A stretch of DNA of 64,000 bases from UBA2387 sp019454665 (GCA_045862995.1 BTVX01000014.1:1-64000); one strand, 5' to 3'; numbered from the stretch's first letter, positions 10,403 through 20,070 are shown. The notes: generated from the sequence alone by a model not told the origin. Made by a program: numbers and translations.

Positions 10403-11563
10403 ATGCAGAGAAAGAAGACGCGGCGCAGCCAGGGCTACAGCGTGCACAAGCTCCCCGACGGAAGGTGGAGGGCCGCCGTGACGGTGGGATACAACGAGAA
10501 CGGCAACCCCAAGCGAGTGACGGTCACGAAGAAGACGGAGCGCGACGTCAGGGAGGCGCTCGAAGAACTGATCGCCCGCAAGCGGCGGGACGAGCCCTTG
10601 ACGGACAACCGCCAGAAGTTGGAAGACTTCATGACGTGGTGGCTCGAAGAGTCCGTCGCGGGCAAGAAGGCTCCGAAGACCGAAAGGTTCTATCGACAGA
10701 TGACGCGGCTGTACATCCTTCCGTCGCTCGGTCGGATCGAGCTCGGCAAACTCGGTCCCCAACAGCTTCAAAGGTTCTTCAACGATCTCGCGACGACGCC
10801 TCGGGCCGATGGCAAGCCTCTGAGCGCGAGCACGGTGGGCCACGTCAGAGCGACGCTGAGGGCTGCCCTGAATTCTGCGTGGCGCATGAGCCTCATCCGC
10901 GAGAATCCAGCGCTCAAGATCTCGGTGGCCTCGAGGTCGACTTCGGAACGCCAGGCGAAGTACCTGACGATCGAAGAGGTCAAGGCGCTGCTCGAGGTCT
11001 CGCGCGGCCACTACCTCGGGGGACTCTACGCGCTGGCCGTGGGCACGGGCTTGCGGCTCGGCGAAGCCACTGGAATGACCTGGACCAACGTCGAATCCGA
11101 CACCATCGTGGTGCGGCGGCAGCTTCAGTGGAACGGCAACGGCCACGAGCTGCGGGACCTGAAGACCAAGAGTGCGAGCCGCCGGGTGCCATTGGTGGCC
11201 AATGCGCGGGAAGCCATCGAGCGTCAGCGCGAGAACCAAGAGCTGTGGGCCTCGGCTCACGGCGACGACTTCAACCCCCTGGGCCTCGTATTCACCAACA
11301 CGACCGGAACGCCTCTGCATCAGAGCAACGTCAACAAGCACCTGAAGGCTCTGGCGCGGCAGGCCGAGATCGCGAAGAACGTCAGTTTCCACATGCTGCG
11401 ACACACCGCAGGGACCTACCTCGTCGCCGTAGGTGTGGAGCTCAACCACGTCAAAGAGATCCTCGGCCACTCGCAGCTCAGCATCACGGCGGACCTCTAC
11501 GCCCACGCCGTGCCCTCGACGCACAAGGCGGCGCTCGACCGACTTGGCGCCGCGCTCGGGTGA
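10403..11563 (+). CDS. int: Tyrosine-type site-specific integrase
   Basis: It encodes 386 residues from ATG 10403. The frame is open from 10268, but the longer start would translate the iterated repeats. The order is an N-terminal AP2-like DNA-binding arm (HKLPDGRWRAAVTVGY), a SAM-like core-binding domain (about 65-150), and the catalytic domain with the arginine in TGLRLGEATGM (about residue 216), the lysine in LKTKSASRRVPL, HMLRH (about 330), GHSQ, and the nucleophile tyrosine in ADLYAHA (about 366). All of the R-K-H-R-H-Y set can be seen, so it should be active. It cuts and rejoins DNA at att sites to integrate or excise the element. Its closeness to the tRNA fragment is typical. The stop codon starts the TGACGGTCG repeats. 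Confidence 0.93.
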   Translation: MQRKKTRRSQGYSVHKLPDGRWRAAVTVGYNENGNPKRVTVTKKTERDVREALEELIARKRRDEPLTDNRQKLEDFMTWWLEESVAGKKAPKTERFYRQMTRLYILPSLGRIELGKLGPQQLQRFFNDLATTPRADGKPLSASTVGHVRATLRAALNSAWRMSLIRENPALKISVASRSTSERQAKYLTIEEVKALLEVSRGHYLGGLYALAVGTGLRLGEATGMTWTNVESDTIVVRRQLQWNGNGHELRDLKTKSASRRVPLVANAREAIERQRENQELWASAHGDDFNPLGLVFTNTTGTPLHQSNVNKHLKALARQAEIAKNVSFHMLRHTAGTYLVAVGVELNHVKEILGHSQLSITADLYAHAVPSTHKAALDRLGAALG

Positions 11564-11585
11564 CGGTCGTGACGGTCGTGACGGT
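11561..11585 (+). repeat. Iterated TGACGGTCG repeat, inverted partner at 24012
   Basis: TGACGGTCG occurs twice in tandem plus a partial third copy (TGACGGT), starting on the integrase stop codon. The same 25 bases occur exactly, in inverse orientation, at 24012-24036 just after the RepA-like gene. It could be an iteron-type binding site, a recombination site or a regulatory repeat. The sequence alone does not decide. Confidence 0.6.
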
Positions 11586-11791
11586 TGGATCGCGCGTATC
11601 TGTACACCAGAACAAACCGACTCAGATCGGAGCAGAGGTCTCGAATCAGCAACCTTGGACCAATAGGGGTCAAAGCCAAGGCCGACGTGAAGCGCTAGTC
11701 AGATTGGGCCGTGGACGGCTCAACCCAATTCTGTCGGACCAGTATTGCAGGAATCGTCGGAGCCACGCCGAAGTTGCATGCTCAAGAACGA

Positions 11792-14700
11792 ATGAGCGAC
11801 GACCAAGCCCAGCGTGGCATGACCAGCATCATCGACAACAAGGCGGACAACACCCTCCTCGCCGCCGTCCGATCTATCGGCTCGCATGGCGAAGAACTAT
11901 GGATCGCGACGGCGTTCTTCAGCCTGGATGCACTCAACCTCGTCGGAGAGGCGCTCCAGAGATTCGCTCGCGTGCGGCTACTCTTTGGCGACGAAGCTTC
12001 GAAGTCGCAGCGCAGCATACTGCTCAAGCAGGTCTCGCGCGTCTCCGAACGAGACCTGTTGCAGCGAAGATCCGACGAACCGCTGCTTGAAGGTCTAGGA
12101 CACGCAGACCGGCTCATTCGCGACGGGCGGCTCGAGGCGCGCTGTTACGTGAAGGAGAAGTTTCATGCCAAGGCGTATGTCAGCCATTTGGCCGAACCGA
12201 TCGCGGGTTACACGGCGTTTGGGATCGTCGGCAGCGGCAACTTCACGCGCCCAGGACTCCTGGCGAACATCGAGCTCAACGTCCGGCTCTCGCACGAGCA
12301 GACCTCGGAGTTGGTGAGTTGGTACCAGGAGATGTGGGACGAAGCGCAGGAAGACGTCGTCACCCCAGAGCTTGCCCGCGAAATCGAACGACACCTCAGG
12401 CTCTACGCTCCGAGAACGATCTATCTGCGAGCTCTCCTCGAATGGGGCGATCACGTTCAGGGTCGGAAACCGCTCAAGGAACTCCGCATGCTGGACGTCC
12501 TCGACGTCCACCAGGTTCACGCTTACCGGCAAGCGTTGGCCATCATCGAGCGCGAGCCAGGTGTGATGATCTGCGACGGCGTCGGTCTCGGCAAGTCTTT
12601 TGTGGCGCTGGCCCTCATGGAGCATTGGCTGTCGGAAGGCTCGCGCGTCCTGCTCATCGCCCCAAAGGCGATCCTGACGAGCTCTTGGCTGGGATATCTC
12701 GATCGCTATCTGGAAGACTACAGCCTGGCCTACTCGAACGTCCATGCCAAGGCCATGACGTGGCTGGGTGCCGATCTGGAAAAGGATCCGGACTTCGCCA
12801 AGCGCCTGGGCGAATACGCCAAGCAGGCCGACGTCGTCGTCGTGGACGAAAGCCACAACTTCCGCAACTCGGCGGCCAAGCGGTACGACAATCTGCTCAA
12901 GGTCGTGGAGCCGAACGAGCGCGGACGCAAGAAGATCGTTCTGCTGACCGCGACGCCGATCAACACGAAGTACGAGGACCTCGCGAACCAGTTCCAACTC
13001 CTCACGCACGTCAACGGCAGCATATCGGGCATCGCCAGGCTGCAACTCAGCAAGCGCGCCAGATTGCGCGACCGCGAGTTGGCGAAGGGCAAACAAGCGG
13101 GAGATCAAGACGTCCTGTTCGAGTTCGACGACCTTCTCGAAGAGGAGATTCTGGGCGCGGCTCTCGAATCCGTCGCCATCCAGCGGTCGAGAAAGACCTG
13201 CCGCGAACTCGCCGAGGCCTCCGGCAAGCAGCTTCGGTTTCCCAAGCGAAACAAGCCCATCGAGTTGCGGTACACCCTTGGCCCCGGCCACGAAGCCACG
13301 ATCCGCGAAGCGAGCCTCCGGTTCAAGGAACTCGGCGCGTATCTGGCCGCCTACAAGGCAGAGGTCTCCAAGGCCTCCGACGACGACTCCACCGTGCGGA
13401 AGAACTTCGCCAAACCGCCTCAGCAGGGGCTCAAGTTCAGCGGCTACCTGCCCAACCTGTTCGCCAAAGAGAAACCCGTCACCAACCGAGACGCCCAGGT
13501 CGAAGCGTTCTTGGCAAGCATGGTCTTCGTCAACGTGATGAAACAGCTTGAGAGCTCGACCCCGGCGTTCCAGTCCATCATCGAGTCCCTCGGCCAGGGG
13601 CTGGCCCTGCGGTTGCGGCACTACGTGGGCGACGAGCCCGCTGTTCAGGCCGCGCTCGCCCGCCACCAATCCTGGATCAGGCTTCCCGAGAATCCTGTTC
13701 CAGACGAGGCGGACCTCGGGACCGACCCCGAAGACGGCGCCGCGGACGAAGCGAGCGGTGGCGAGACCGACGACTTCGTCTGCCGCGAAGAGAGGCGCGC
13801 GGTCAAACGCCTCAAGGAACTCGGATTCGGTCCGGCCACGCACGACGTCAAGCGGTGGGCCGAAGACATCCTCAGCGACCTCGAACACCTCGAAAGCATC
13901 CACAACAAGTGCCTCGGCGCCCAACGAGAACCCGACGCCAAACTCGACACCATCGCCGAAGTCGTCCGGAAGGAACGCGCGATGGGACGCAAAGTGCTGG
14001 TGTTCAGCCAGAGCCGAAAGACCGCCGACTACATCCGAGAGGGCCTGGAACACCGCCTCGGCGAGACCGTCGGCTTGGTCAACGCCTCTGTAGGAGGCGA
14101 TACGCGCGCCAGAATCCTCAACGCGTTCTCACCCAACTACAACGATCCGCCCAAGGGCGAGCCCGGGCGGCCGATCCACATTCTCGTGTCCACCGATGTG
14201 CTCTCCGAAGGCGTCAACCTGCAGGAGGCTGGATGCATCATCAACTACGATCTCCACTGGAACCCCACGCGGCTGATCCAACGCATCGGACGCGTGGACC
14301 GTAGGCTGCGAGACCAAGACCCCGACCACAGCTTCGACATCTACAACGTCTTTCCGCCTCCCGCGATCAACGAGATCATCCAATTGGTGGACACCGTCGA
14401 AAGGCGCACCGCCGCCATCCGCAACATGCTCGGCATCGACGTGTCGTTCTTCAAGACCAGCGACGAAGAAGGCACTCTGCGCGAGTTCAATCGGCTGTAC
14501 GAAGGCGAAGTCTCGGAACGGGACGCCCAACTGGTCGAGTACGTGCGCCAAATCCAGCTCGATTCCGAAGAACGCCGCCTCGCCGAATCCATCCCCATGG
14601 GTGCGCTCGGCGTCTGGGAGGGTGCCCCGCGCGACGGGGTGTTCGCCCTGTTCCGAGTCGCCTGGAGACGGCCCGAAGACGCACCGAGAGGCTGGCAACC

Positions 14701-15019
14701 CGAGGACACCATCCCGCCCAGCGATCTGGACAAGTTCGCCTCGGTGGTCGGCTCGCCCAGGTTTCTACTCCTGCCCCGTGGGGGCAAGGCCGAGCCCACG
14801 CTCACCGACCCCGCCAAGATCCTCTCGATTCTTGCGCAGACCGTTCCGGGCGAGAGAAGCGGAAGGCCGTCGGGCGAAGAAACGCTCCGCAAAGACCTCA
14901 AGGCGCTGAGGCGCGCGGCCCTGGCCTCCATTCGCGAGAAGACCCAGAGTGTAACGGTAGAATTGGTGTGCTGGATGGAACTGAAAAGCGCGAACGGAAA
15001 AGCGGAGGCGCGTCCTTGA
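11792..15019 (+). CDS. SNF2-type SF2 helicase with N-terminal PLD-like domain
   Basis: It encodes 1,075 residues from ATG 11792 (GTG 11711 and ATG 11819 are possible starts). Residues 1-170 resemble a phospholipase D-type nuclease, with FHAKAYV near 123 and GSGNFTRPG near 148 (the H-x-K and S-x-N pattern of half an HKD site). Then come the SF2 motifs: GVGLGKS near 262-268 (Walker A), VVVDESHNF near 350, LLTATPINT near 384, and in the second RecA lobe VLVSTDVLSEGVNLQ and QRIGRVDRRL near 830. The methyltransferase start overlaps its stop by TTGA, so the two are coexpressed. The pair resembles the helicase and methylase of DISARM or type I/III-like restriction systems, but the other DISARM genes (drmA, drmB) are absent. 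A restriction role is inferred. GC content and codon use look uniform along the gene. Confidence 0.85.
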   Translation: MSDDQAQRGMTSIIDNKADNTLLAAVRSIGSHGEELWIATAFFSLDALNLVGEALQRFARVRLLFGDEASKSQRSILLKQVSRVSERDLLQRRSDEPLLEGLGHADRLIRDGRLEARCYVKEKFHAKAYVSHLAEPIAGYTAFGIVGSGNFTRPGLLANIELNVRLSHEQTSELVSWYQEMWDEAQEDVVTPELAREIERHLRLYAPRTIYLRALLEWGDHVQGRKPLKELRMLDVLDVHQVHAYRQALAIIEREPGVMICDGVGLGKSFVALALMEHWLSEGSRVLLIAPKAILTSSWLGYLDRYLEDYSLAYSNVHAKAMTWLGADLEKDPDFAKRLGEYAKQADVVVVDESHNFRNSAAKRYDNLLKVVEPNERGRKKIVLLTATPINTKYEDLANQFQLLTHVNGSISGIARLQLSKRARLRDRELAKGKQAGDQDVLFEFDDLLEEEILGAALESVAIQRSRKTCRELAEASGKQLRFPKRNKPIELRYTLGPGHEATIREASLRFKELGAYLAAYKAEVSKASDDDSTVRKNFAKPPQQGLKFSGYLPNLFAKEKPVTNRDAQVEAFLASMVFVNVMKQLESSTPAFQSIIESLGQGLALRLRHYVGDEPAVQAALARHQSWIRLPENPVPDEADLGTDPEDGAADEASGGETDDFVCREERRAVKRLKELGFGPATHDVKRWAEDILSDLEHLESIHNKCLGAQREPDAKLDTIAEVVRKERAMGRKVLVFSQSRKTADYIREGLEHRLGETVGLVNASVGGDTRARILNAFSPNYNDPPKGEPGRPIHILVSTDVLSEGVNLQEAGCIINYDLHWNPTRLIQRIGRVDRRLRDQDPDHSFDIYNVFPPPAINEIIQLVDTVERRTAAIRNMLGIDVSFFKTSDEEGTLREFNRLYEGEVSERDAQLVEYVRQIQLDSEERRLAESIPMGALGVWEGAPRDGVFALFRVAWRRPEDAPRGWQPEDTIPPSDLDKFASVVGSPRFLLLPRGGKAEPTLTDPAKILSILAQTVPGERSGRPSGEETLRKDLKALRRAALASIREKTQSVTVELVCWMELKSANGKAEARP

Positions 15020-18000
15020 CCCTCAAACAACGCGTCGAGAGAGTCCACGATCAGGACTCCCTCGTGGAGTTGCTCCGCGACGGGGTTGGCTGGCCAGTAG
15101 ATCCCGAGTTCGCCTTCTTCGAGGTGCCCGAGATCGCGGCAGGCGTCAAGAGCGACAGCGCCGTGACGGTCTCGCAACTCGTACCCGCATCGGCCGAGGA
15201 CAAGCATCTCATCGTTCTCGCCGAGTTTGAAAAGCATTACGTGCGCCGGGATCTCTTGGAATTGCTCCGTTCCCTCCGGTCCCACATGCGCGCCACCGGC
15301 AAGTTCGAGGGCCACACGGGCATTGGCGACACCGTCTTCATCGTCGCCGCACCAAAATACGAAGACGTGCGGTTCGTGCTCTTCGAAGAGCGGGAGCGCC
15401 GCAAGGCGCGTATCCGCTCGTTCGGTTGGCGCTCGGAGTTCGTCGGCCGCACCGTCCTCACCCACAACCTGGAACGCCTCAAGTGGCAGCAGGACCCGAC
15501 CGCACGCGCATCGGCTTGGGAGCGGGCATGGGACGTCGAGGGCCTCACCGAACAGTTCTACAAGGATTACGAATCGGTCTTCCGACAAGTGCTCGCGCAG
15601 GTCCAGGGCGCCCCGGACGACAAGACGCGCCACAGTTGGACGCAACTGCTCTTCAACCGACTGCTGTTCATCGCGTTCATCCAGCGCATGGGCTGGCTGC
15701 AAGTGCCGGGAGGATCGAGAGACGGGTTCCTCTTCGATCTGTACCGAGCACCGAAAGGTGAGTTCACCACCTTCTACGGCATGTTGCGAGCCGTTTTCGC
15801 CGAGTTGGACACCCCCGACGAAGACCCGAGGAAGGATCGCTTTATCAACGTGTTCGGCCACGTACCCTACCTGAACGGCGGCCTTTTCGACCGCGATGAC
15901 CCGCTGGATCAGCGGCCCGACATCACGGTCCCCGACGAAGCCTTCGCCGCGATCCTCGCCGAGCCAGACGGCCTTTTCGCCCGCTACAACTTCACCGTCA
16001 CCGAGTCCACCCCCCTCGACCAGGAAGTCGCCGTGGACCCCGAGATGCTCGGCAAGATCTTCGAGCGGCTCATCATCCAACAGGAGCGGCACCAGTCGGG
16101 CACCTACTACACCCCCCGCCCCATCGTCGAGTTCATGGTGAACGAAGCGCTCAAGGGCTACCTCGTCGAGCGCGGCCTGCCGCCAGAGAAGGCGGCCATG
16201 CTGGTGGACGAAGACAGGGTCGAGCCCAACCCCGAACAAATCCAGACCAATCCGAGCCAACCCGAACGTCCCCAGACGGCCTTTCTGCCCTCCGAGCTCC
16301 AACAAACCCTCGACTGGCTCCTCGAGGTCCGGGCGGTGGACCCGGCCTGCGGCTCGGGCGCGTACCTGCTCATGCTCCTCCAACGCCTGTTCGAGTTGGT
16401 GGACCGCCTCGAAGTCAGCCGGGACAAGCGCCGCAACCCCGGCCAGAAGCACCTGTACGAAACCAAGTTGAGGCTTCTACAGCGTTGCGTCTATGGCGTG
16501 GACATGAACGAGACCGCCGTCCGCATCGCCCGCCTGCGCCTCTGGCTCTCGCTCGTGGTCGAGAACAAGGGCGAGAAGCCCGAGCCGCTGCCGAACTTCG
16601 ACTTCCTCATCATGCAGGGCGACTCGCTCGCCTCCCCCCTCTTCCCGGCCCAGAACGTGCTCGGCTACCCGCACGACGAGATTCGGGAGTACACGCGGAT
16701 GAAACGCCGCTACTTCCACCCCTCGGATGGGGAGCAGCGCCCCACCCGCGAGGAGATGAAGGCCCAGCGGAAGCTGATCTCGGACGCCTTCGCCGACGAA
16801 CTGTCCAGCAGCAAGCTGCGGTCGCTCTCGCCCATGCCGTTCGACTGGGAGGTCGAGTTCGCCGAGGTCTTCGATCCGCAGACTTCGCATGAGACGGCGG
16901 GCGGGCGGCAAAAACTCGGGATGGAGCCCGCGCGCAAAAGTCAAGGTGAGTTCGCTGAGGGCTCCCGCGGCGCTCCGGGGTTCGATATCGTCCTCGCCAA
17001 TCCCCCCTACGTCCGCAAGGAGGAGATTCCGCCTGAATACAAGAAGGAGTACTTGAAGGAATATGCCGGTGCTTTCACCGGACGCTCTGATCTTTACTGC
17101 TGTTTCTTCGCCCGCGGTATGCAACTCCTCAAGCATGGCGGACGGCATGCGTTCATATGCTCGACCGCTTGGCTGGATGCGCAATATGGCTATATACTCC
17201 AGCGCTTCCTGTTGTCGAACTCTGACATCTTGTATGTTATCGACTCAGCAGTCGAGAAACAGTTCACAACCGCGAACGTGAACACTGCGATAACCATCTT
17301 GCGAAAAGGCAAAGATGGCAACCTCCCGGCTAAATTCATACTTTTAAGGGATCAGTTCGACTTTGCAATCCATAACCCAGCAAAGCATCGCGAGCGTAGT
17401 TTCACACAAGCTAGCCTGTGGGGCATGGGGGCAATCGACGGCAAGTATTGCGGCGCCAAATGGGGTGGCAGGCTCCTCCGTGGGCCAGACGTATACGAGC
17501 GACTTCTAAAAAACCCCAAGCTTAAGCCTCTCGGCCAGATTTGCAGAATCGAAGGCTACATCCACGACAACAGCCTTGGGCCGGAGTTCCCAGGGGCTAG
17601 TGTCCTCAAGAGTGTTAAAGACGCCAGGTCGATTCTTATTGGTCAGGAAGACTCTGGGCTTGTTAGCACTGGAGTCGCTTCTTCCGATGAACGCGACCTC
17701 TTTGCTCCCATACTGTTCCCCCGAACCTTTGGAGCCCGACATCTTGTGCCGTTGGTTGAAGTGCCAATTCTCGGCAAGGAGTTTTACCGCGTGACCCCAG
17801 GATTGCAGTCCGACCTCCTGGCCATAGCGGCCCAGCTCAATTCCACTCTCGGGGTGCTTCAGCGAGAGATTCTAGGAATCAGGGGGCTAGGCGGGGGTGC
17901 AATCAAGTTTGCGCGCGAAGATGTAGCTATGTTCAGGGTGATGCCTGGCGATAGCCTTCCGCCAGAACTGCCCGAGCTGTTTAGTGCGCTTGCACGAAGG

Positions 18001-18162
18001 CCGGTTCGCGACCCAGCAGACGAAGTCAAGATGCCGGACCGACAGCGGTTGGATGAGGCAATCTTCGATGCACTCGGGCTAACCGACTCAGAACGAGCAT
18101 GCGTGCTGCAGGCAACCGTGGAGATGGTGGAGGACCGTCTTCGAAGGGGGAGCAACACTTGA
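15016..18162 (+). CDS. Large N6-adenine DNA methyltransferase, Eco57I/type IIG-like
   Basis: It encodes 1,048 residues. I chose TTG 15016 because GGAGG sits seven bases before it and it overlaps the helicase stop by TTGA. The in-frame GTG 14968 would overlap by 52 bases. YYTPRPIVEFMV precedes motif I DPACGSGAYLL (about 440), and motif IV NPPYV is near 661. NPPY marks amino-methyltransferases acting on adenine. From about residue 675 to the end (DNA from about 17,040) the sequence is visibly less GC-rich and would be the target-recognition region. An N-terminal PD-(D/E)xK nuclease could not be made out, so cleavage, if any, probably belongs to the helicase/PLD partner. It should modify host DNA to protect it from the paired helicase-nuclease. 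A DrmMI- or PglX-like role is possible. Confidence 0.85.
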   Translation: MTLKQRVERVHDQDSLVELLRDGVGWPVDPEFAFFEVPEIAAGVKSDSAVTVSQLVPASAEDKHLIVLAEFEKHYVRRDLLELLRSLRSHMRATGKFEGHTGIGDTVFIVAAPKYEDVRFVLFEERERRKARIRSFGWRSEFVGRTVLTHNLERLKWQQDPTARASAWERAWDVEGLTEQFYKDYESVFRQVLAQVQGAPDDKTRHSWTQLLFNRLLFIAFIQRMGWLQVPGGSRDGFLFDLYRAPKGEFTTFYGMLRAVFAELDTPDEDPRKDRFINVFGHVPYLNGGLFDRDDPLDQRPDITVPDEAFAAILAEPDGLFARYNFTVTESTPLDQEVAVDPEMLGKIFERLIIQQERHQSGTYYTPRPIVEFMVNEALKGYLVERGLPPEKAAMLVDEDRVEPNPEQIQTNPSQPERPQTAFLPSELQQTLDWLLEVRAVDPACGSGAYLLMLLQRLFELVDRLEVSRDKRRNPGQKHLYETKLRLLQRCVYGVDMNETAVRIARLRLWLSLVVENKGEKPEPLPNFDFLIMQGDSLASPLFPAQNVLGYPHDEIREYTRMKRRYFHPSDGEQRPTREEMKAQRKLISDAFADELSSSKLRSLSPMPFDWEVEFAEVFDPQTSHETAGGRQKLGMEPARKSQGEFAEGSRGAPGFDIVLANPPYVRKEEIPPEYKKEYLKEYAGAFTGRSDLYCCFFARGMQLLKHGGRHAFICSTAWLDAQYGYILQRFLLSNSDILYVIDSAVEKQFTTANVNTAITILRKGKDGNLPAKFILLRDQFDFAIHNPAKHRERSFTQASLWGMGAIDGKYCGAKWGGRLLRGPDVYERLLKNPKLKPLGQICRIEGYIHDNSLGPEFPGASVLKSVKDARSILIGQEDSGLVSTGVASSDERDLFAPILFPRTFGARHLVPLVEVPILGKEFYRVTPGLQSDLLAIAAQLNSTLGVLQREILGIRGLGGGAIKFAREDVAMFRVMPGDSLPPELPELFSALARRPVRDPADEVKMPDRQRLDEAIFDALGLTDSERACVLQATVEMVEDRLRRGSNT

Positions 18163-18172
18163 GGAGGAACGA

Positions 18173-18220
18173 ATGACCGTCGGGTATGCGGGCACCACCA
18201 CAAAGAGGAAGGCCGAGTAA
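18173..18220 (+). other. Very short ORF after the methyltransferase
   Basis: ATG 18173 has a strong ribosome-binding sequence (GAGGAGGAACG) eight bases after the methyltransferase stop and encodes only 15 residues (MTVGYAGTTTKRKAE). It may be the start of a gene that has been deleted, or a translation-coupling leader for the gene remnant at 18244. It has no recognisable function. Confidence 0.3.
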
Positions 18221-18243
18221 ACGAGGAATTGAAGGCACGACCC

Positions 18244-18737
18244 ATGATCAAGAACCAACCCCTGAACGTCAGCGCGGCTTTCGAGATGTTTGCTGCAAGC
18301 GGATCAGATCACAAGCTTCCGAACCCGGGTCGCCTCCCTGCGACAGGAGTGGCAAACCCTGGCGGTCCTCGGCGAACAACAAGAGGCTGCGGCGACCAAA
18401 GCCGCTCGCCAGAACCTCGGCAAGCTCAGGCGGGGCCTTCGAACGCCCGAGGAAGCCTACCGTCGGCCCATTCTCGAAGCGCTGGGCGATTTGGGGGGTC
18501 AGGGGTCGGTAGGGGCAGTCCTCGACGTCGTCTTCCAGAAGATGAAGAGCCGACTCAACGAGTTTGACCTGCAACCGCTTGCGAGCGGCACCGAGGATGC
18601 CTCGGTGGCGAAACGCAGCGCAATGGTGCCGAAACACGCTGGTGGAGGAAGGGCTGTTGCGAAGCGACTCTCCGCGTGGGGTGTGGGCGATCTCGGCCGA
18701 AGGGCGCGAATGGCTGAAGCGGGGGGAGCGACCGTGA
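18244..18737 (+). pseudogene. Winged-helix (Mrr N-terminal-like) gene with two frameshifts
   Basis: Three consecutive frames join into one plausible protein of about 163 residues. Frame one reads MIKNQPLNVSAAFEM. At the TTT near 18289-18291 the frame shifts and continues LLQADQITSFRTRV, then a helical stretch, then the winged-helix part RTPEEAYRRPILEALGDLGG. At GAGG near 18596-18600 it shifts again and continues PRWRNAAQWCRNTLVEEG, SDSPRGVWAISAEGREWL and a stop at 18735. Each shift is one extra base. The last two parts look like the winged helix found at the N terminus of Mrr-type restriction proteins, though no nuclease domain follows. It lies right after the methyltransferase, so it may have been a DNA-binding partner. 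Sequencing indels could also explain it. Confidence 0.6.
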
Positions 18738-18891
18738 GCCCGCGCGGATCGTGGAGCTAGAACCCGAGATTGACCGCCGCGTCGAGTTCCTCTGCTTCCA
18801 CCCGGGCGAAGCCCCGACCCACGACGCGTGGCGCGCCGACAACGCGGCCTGGCCGCCATGCGTACAATAGTGGACGCCAGAGAAGGAATCC

Positions 18892-20070
18892 ATGCTCGTC
18901 AGCACGCCCCCGAGTCCGAACCCGAGAATCATCGCCTGGGCGCGGCAGGAGGCGGGCTACGACGTGGAACGCGTCGCCAAGCGCCTTCAGCTCCCGCCGG
19001 CACAGGTTCGGGGCTGGGAAAGCACGGGCAAGCCGCCAACCGTTCGGCAGCTGATGAACCTGGCTGCGTTCCTCAAGCGCCCCCTGTCGCTGTTCTTTCA
19101 AGGCGAGCCTCCCAGGAGCAGGCCGCTTTCAGCCGAGTATCGCCGCTTGCCCGGGGTCGAACCGGGAAGCGAGTCTCCGGAGTTCCGCCTGGCCGTTCGC
19201 GACATGCTCGCCCGCCGGGAGATCGTGCTGAACCTGCTGGACGAGCTTGGGCACGAACTTCCGGAGTTCACCCTGAGAGCTCGCCTGGACGAGGAGCCGA
19301 AGATCGTCGGTGCCAGACTACGCCAGCGTATCGGGATCACCGCCGACCAGCAGATGGCCTGGCGCGACAAGTGGCAGGCATGGCGGGAATGGCGCTCCGC
19401 AATCGAGGAGATCGGCGTTCTGGTGTTCATGCTGCCAGGGGTGTCCCTGGTGGAAGCCCGTGGGCTGGCACTGCTTCGCAAACCGCTCCCAGTGGCTGCG
19501 GTGAACACGAAGGAGTTTGCGGAGTCTCGCGCGTACACCGCGTTGCACGAGGTCGTCCACTTGATGCTGGCCAACGCGGATGAGGAGCGACCGGCGATGA
19601 ACGAGGCGCGGTCTGCCGACGAATTCGAGCAGATCGAGCGCTTTGCCGAGGTTGCAGCGAGCTACGCGCTTGCCGCCGAGGACGCCTTCGCCCGAGCTGT
19701 GGAGCAGGCGCCTCCGACCGATGTTCAGGGGGTTCGCGACTTGGCTTTATGCTTCAAGATGAGCCCTCTGGCTGCGGCGACTCGATTGCGAGAGTCGGGA
19801 TTCTGGACCTGGCCGCAATACAACGCTTGGAGGCTTTCCTGGAATCAGTACGTGGGCGGGCTGCCAAAGCCCAAGGGCTTCGCAACGCCGGTCAGCAAGG
19901 CGATCGGGCGCGGCGGAAGGATGTTCGCCCAATTGGTGCTGGAAGCCTACGATACGCATCGAATCACCTCCGTCGAGGCTGCACGATACCTGAACTTGCG
20001 CACCGAGCACTTTGACAACTTGCGAACCAGGCTCGTCCAAGGTTCCATAGCGGAGATGCCGGATGAATGA
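18892..20070 (+). CDS. XRE-family regulator fused to ImmA/IrrE metallopeptidase
   Basis: It encodes 392 residues from ATG 18892 with AAGGA five bases upstream. A helix-turn-helix of XRE type covers about residues 10-65 (RVAKRLQLPPAQVRGWES). The zinc peptidase domain has the HEVVH motif at about 219 and acidic residues downstream. ImmA/IrrE peptidases cut a repressor after a stress or DNA-damage signal. In this fused type the protein often acts as an antitoxin-like regulator. The next gene, a DUF4411 PIN-like protein, overlaps its end by eight bases, and these two families commonly form a pair. A TACAAT hexamer at about 18864 could be its promoter. Confidence 0.85.
   Translation: MLVSTPPSPNPRIIAWARQEAGYDVERVAKRLQLPPAQVRGWESTGKPPTVRQLMNLAAFLKRPLSLFFQGEPPRSRPLSAEYRRLPGVEPGSESPEFRLAVRDMLARREIVLNLLDELGHELPEFTLRARLDEEPKIVGARLRQRIGITADQQMAWRDKWQAWREWRSAIEEIGVLVFMLPGVSLVEARGLALLRKPLPVAAVNTKEFAESRAYTALHEVVHLMLANADEERPAMNEARSADEFEQIERFAEVAASYALAAEDAFARAVEQAPPTDVQGVRDLALCFKMSPLAAATRLRESGFWTWPQYNAWRLSWNQYVGGLPKPKGFATPVSKAIGRGGRMFAQLVLEAYDTHRITSVEAARYLNLRTEHFDNLRTRLVQGSIAEMPDE

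Noticed and set aside
11561..11585. Reading the TGACGGTCG repeat as a transcription terminator of the integrase.
   Set aside because: It is a direct repeat and does not form a stable hairpin.
14341..16452. 703-residue minus-strand frame opposite the helicase and methyltransferase, and similar frames at 12095-14053 and 10304-11524.
   Set aside because: Antisense frames in GC-rich coding DNA. The plus strand has clear helicase, methylase and integrase motifs there.
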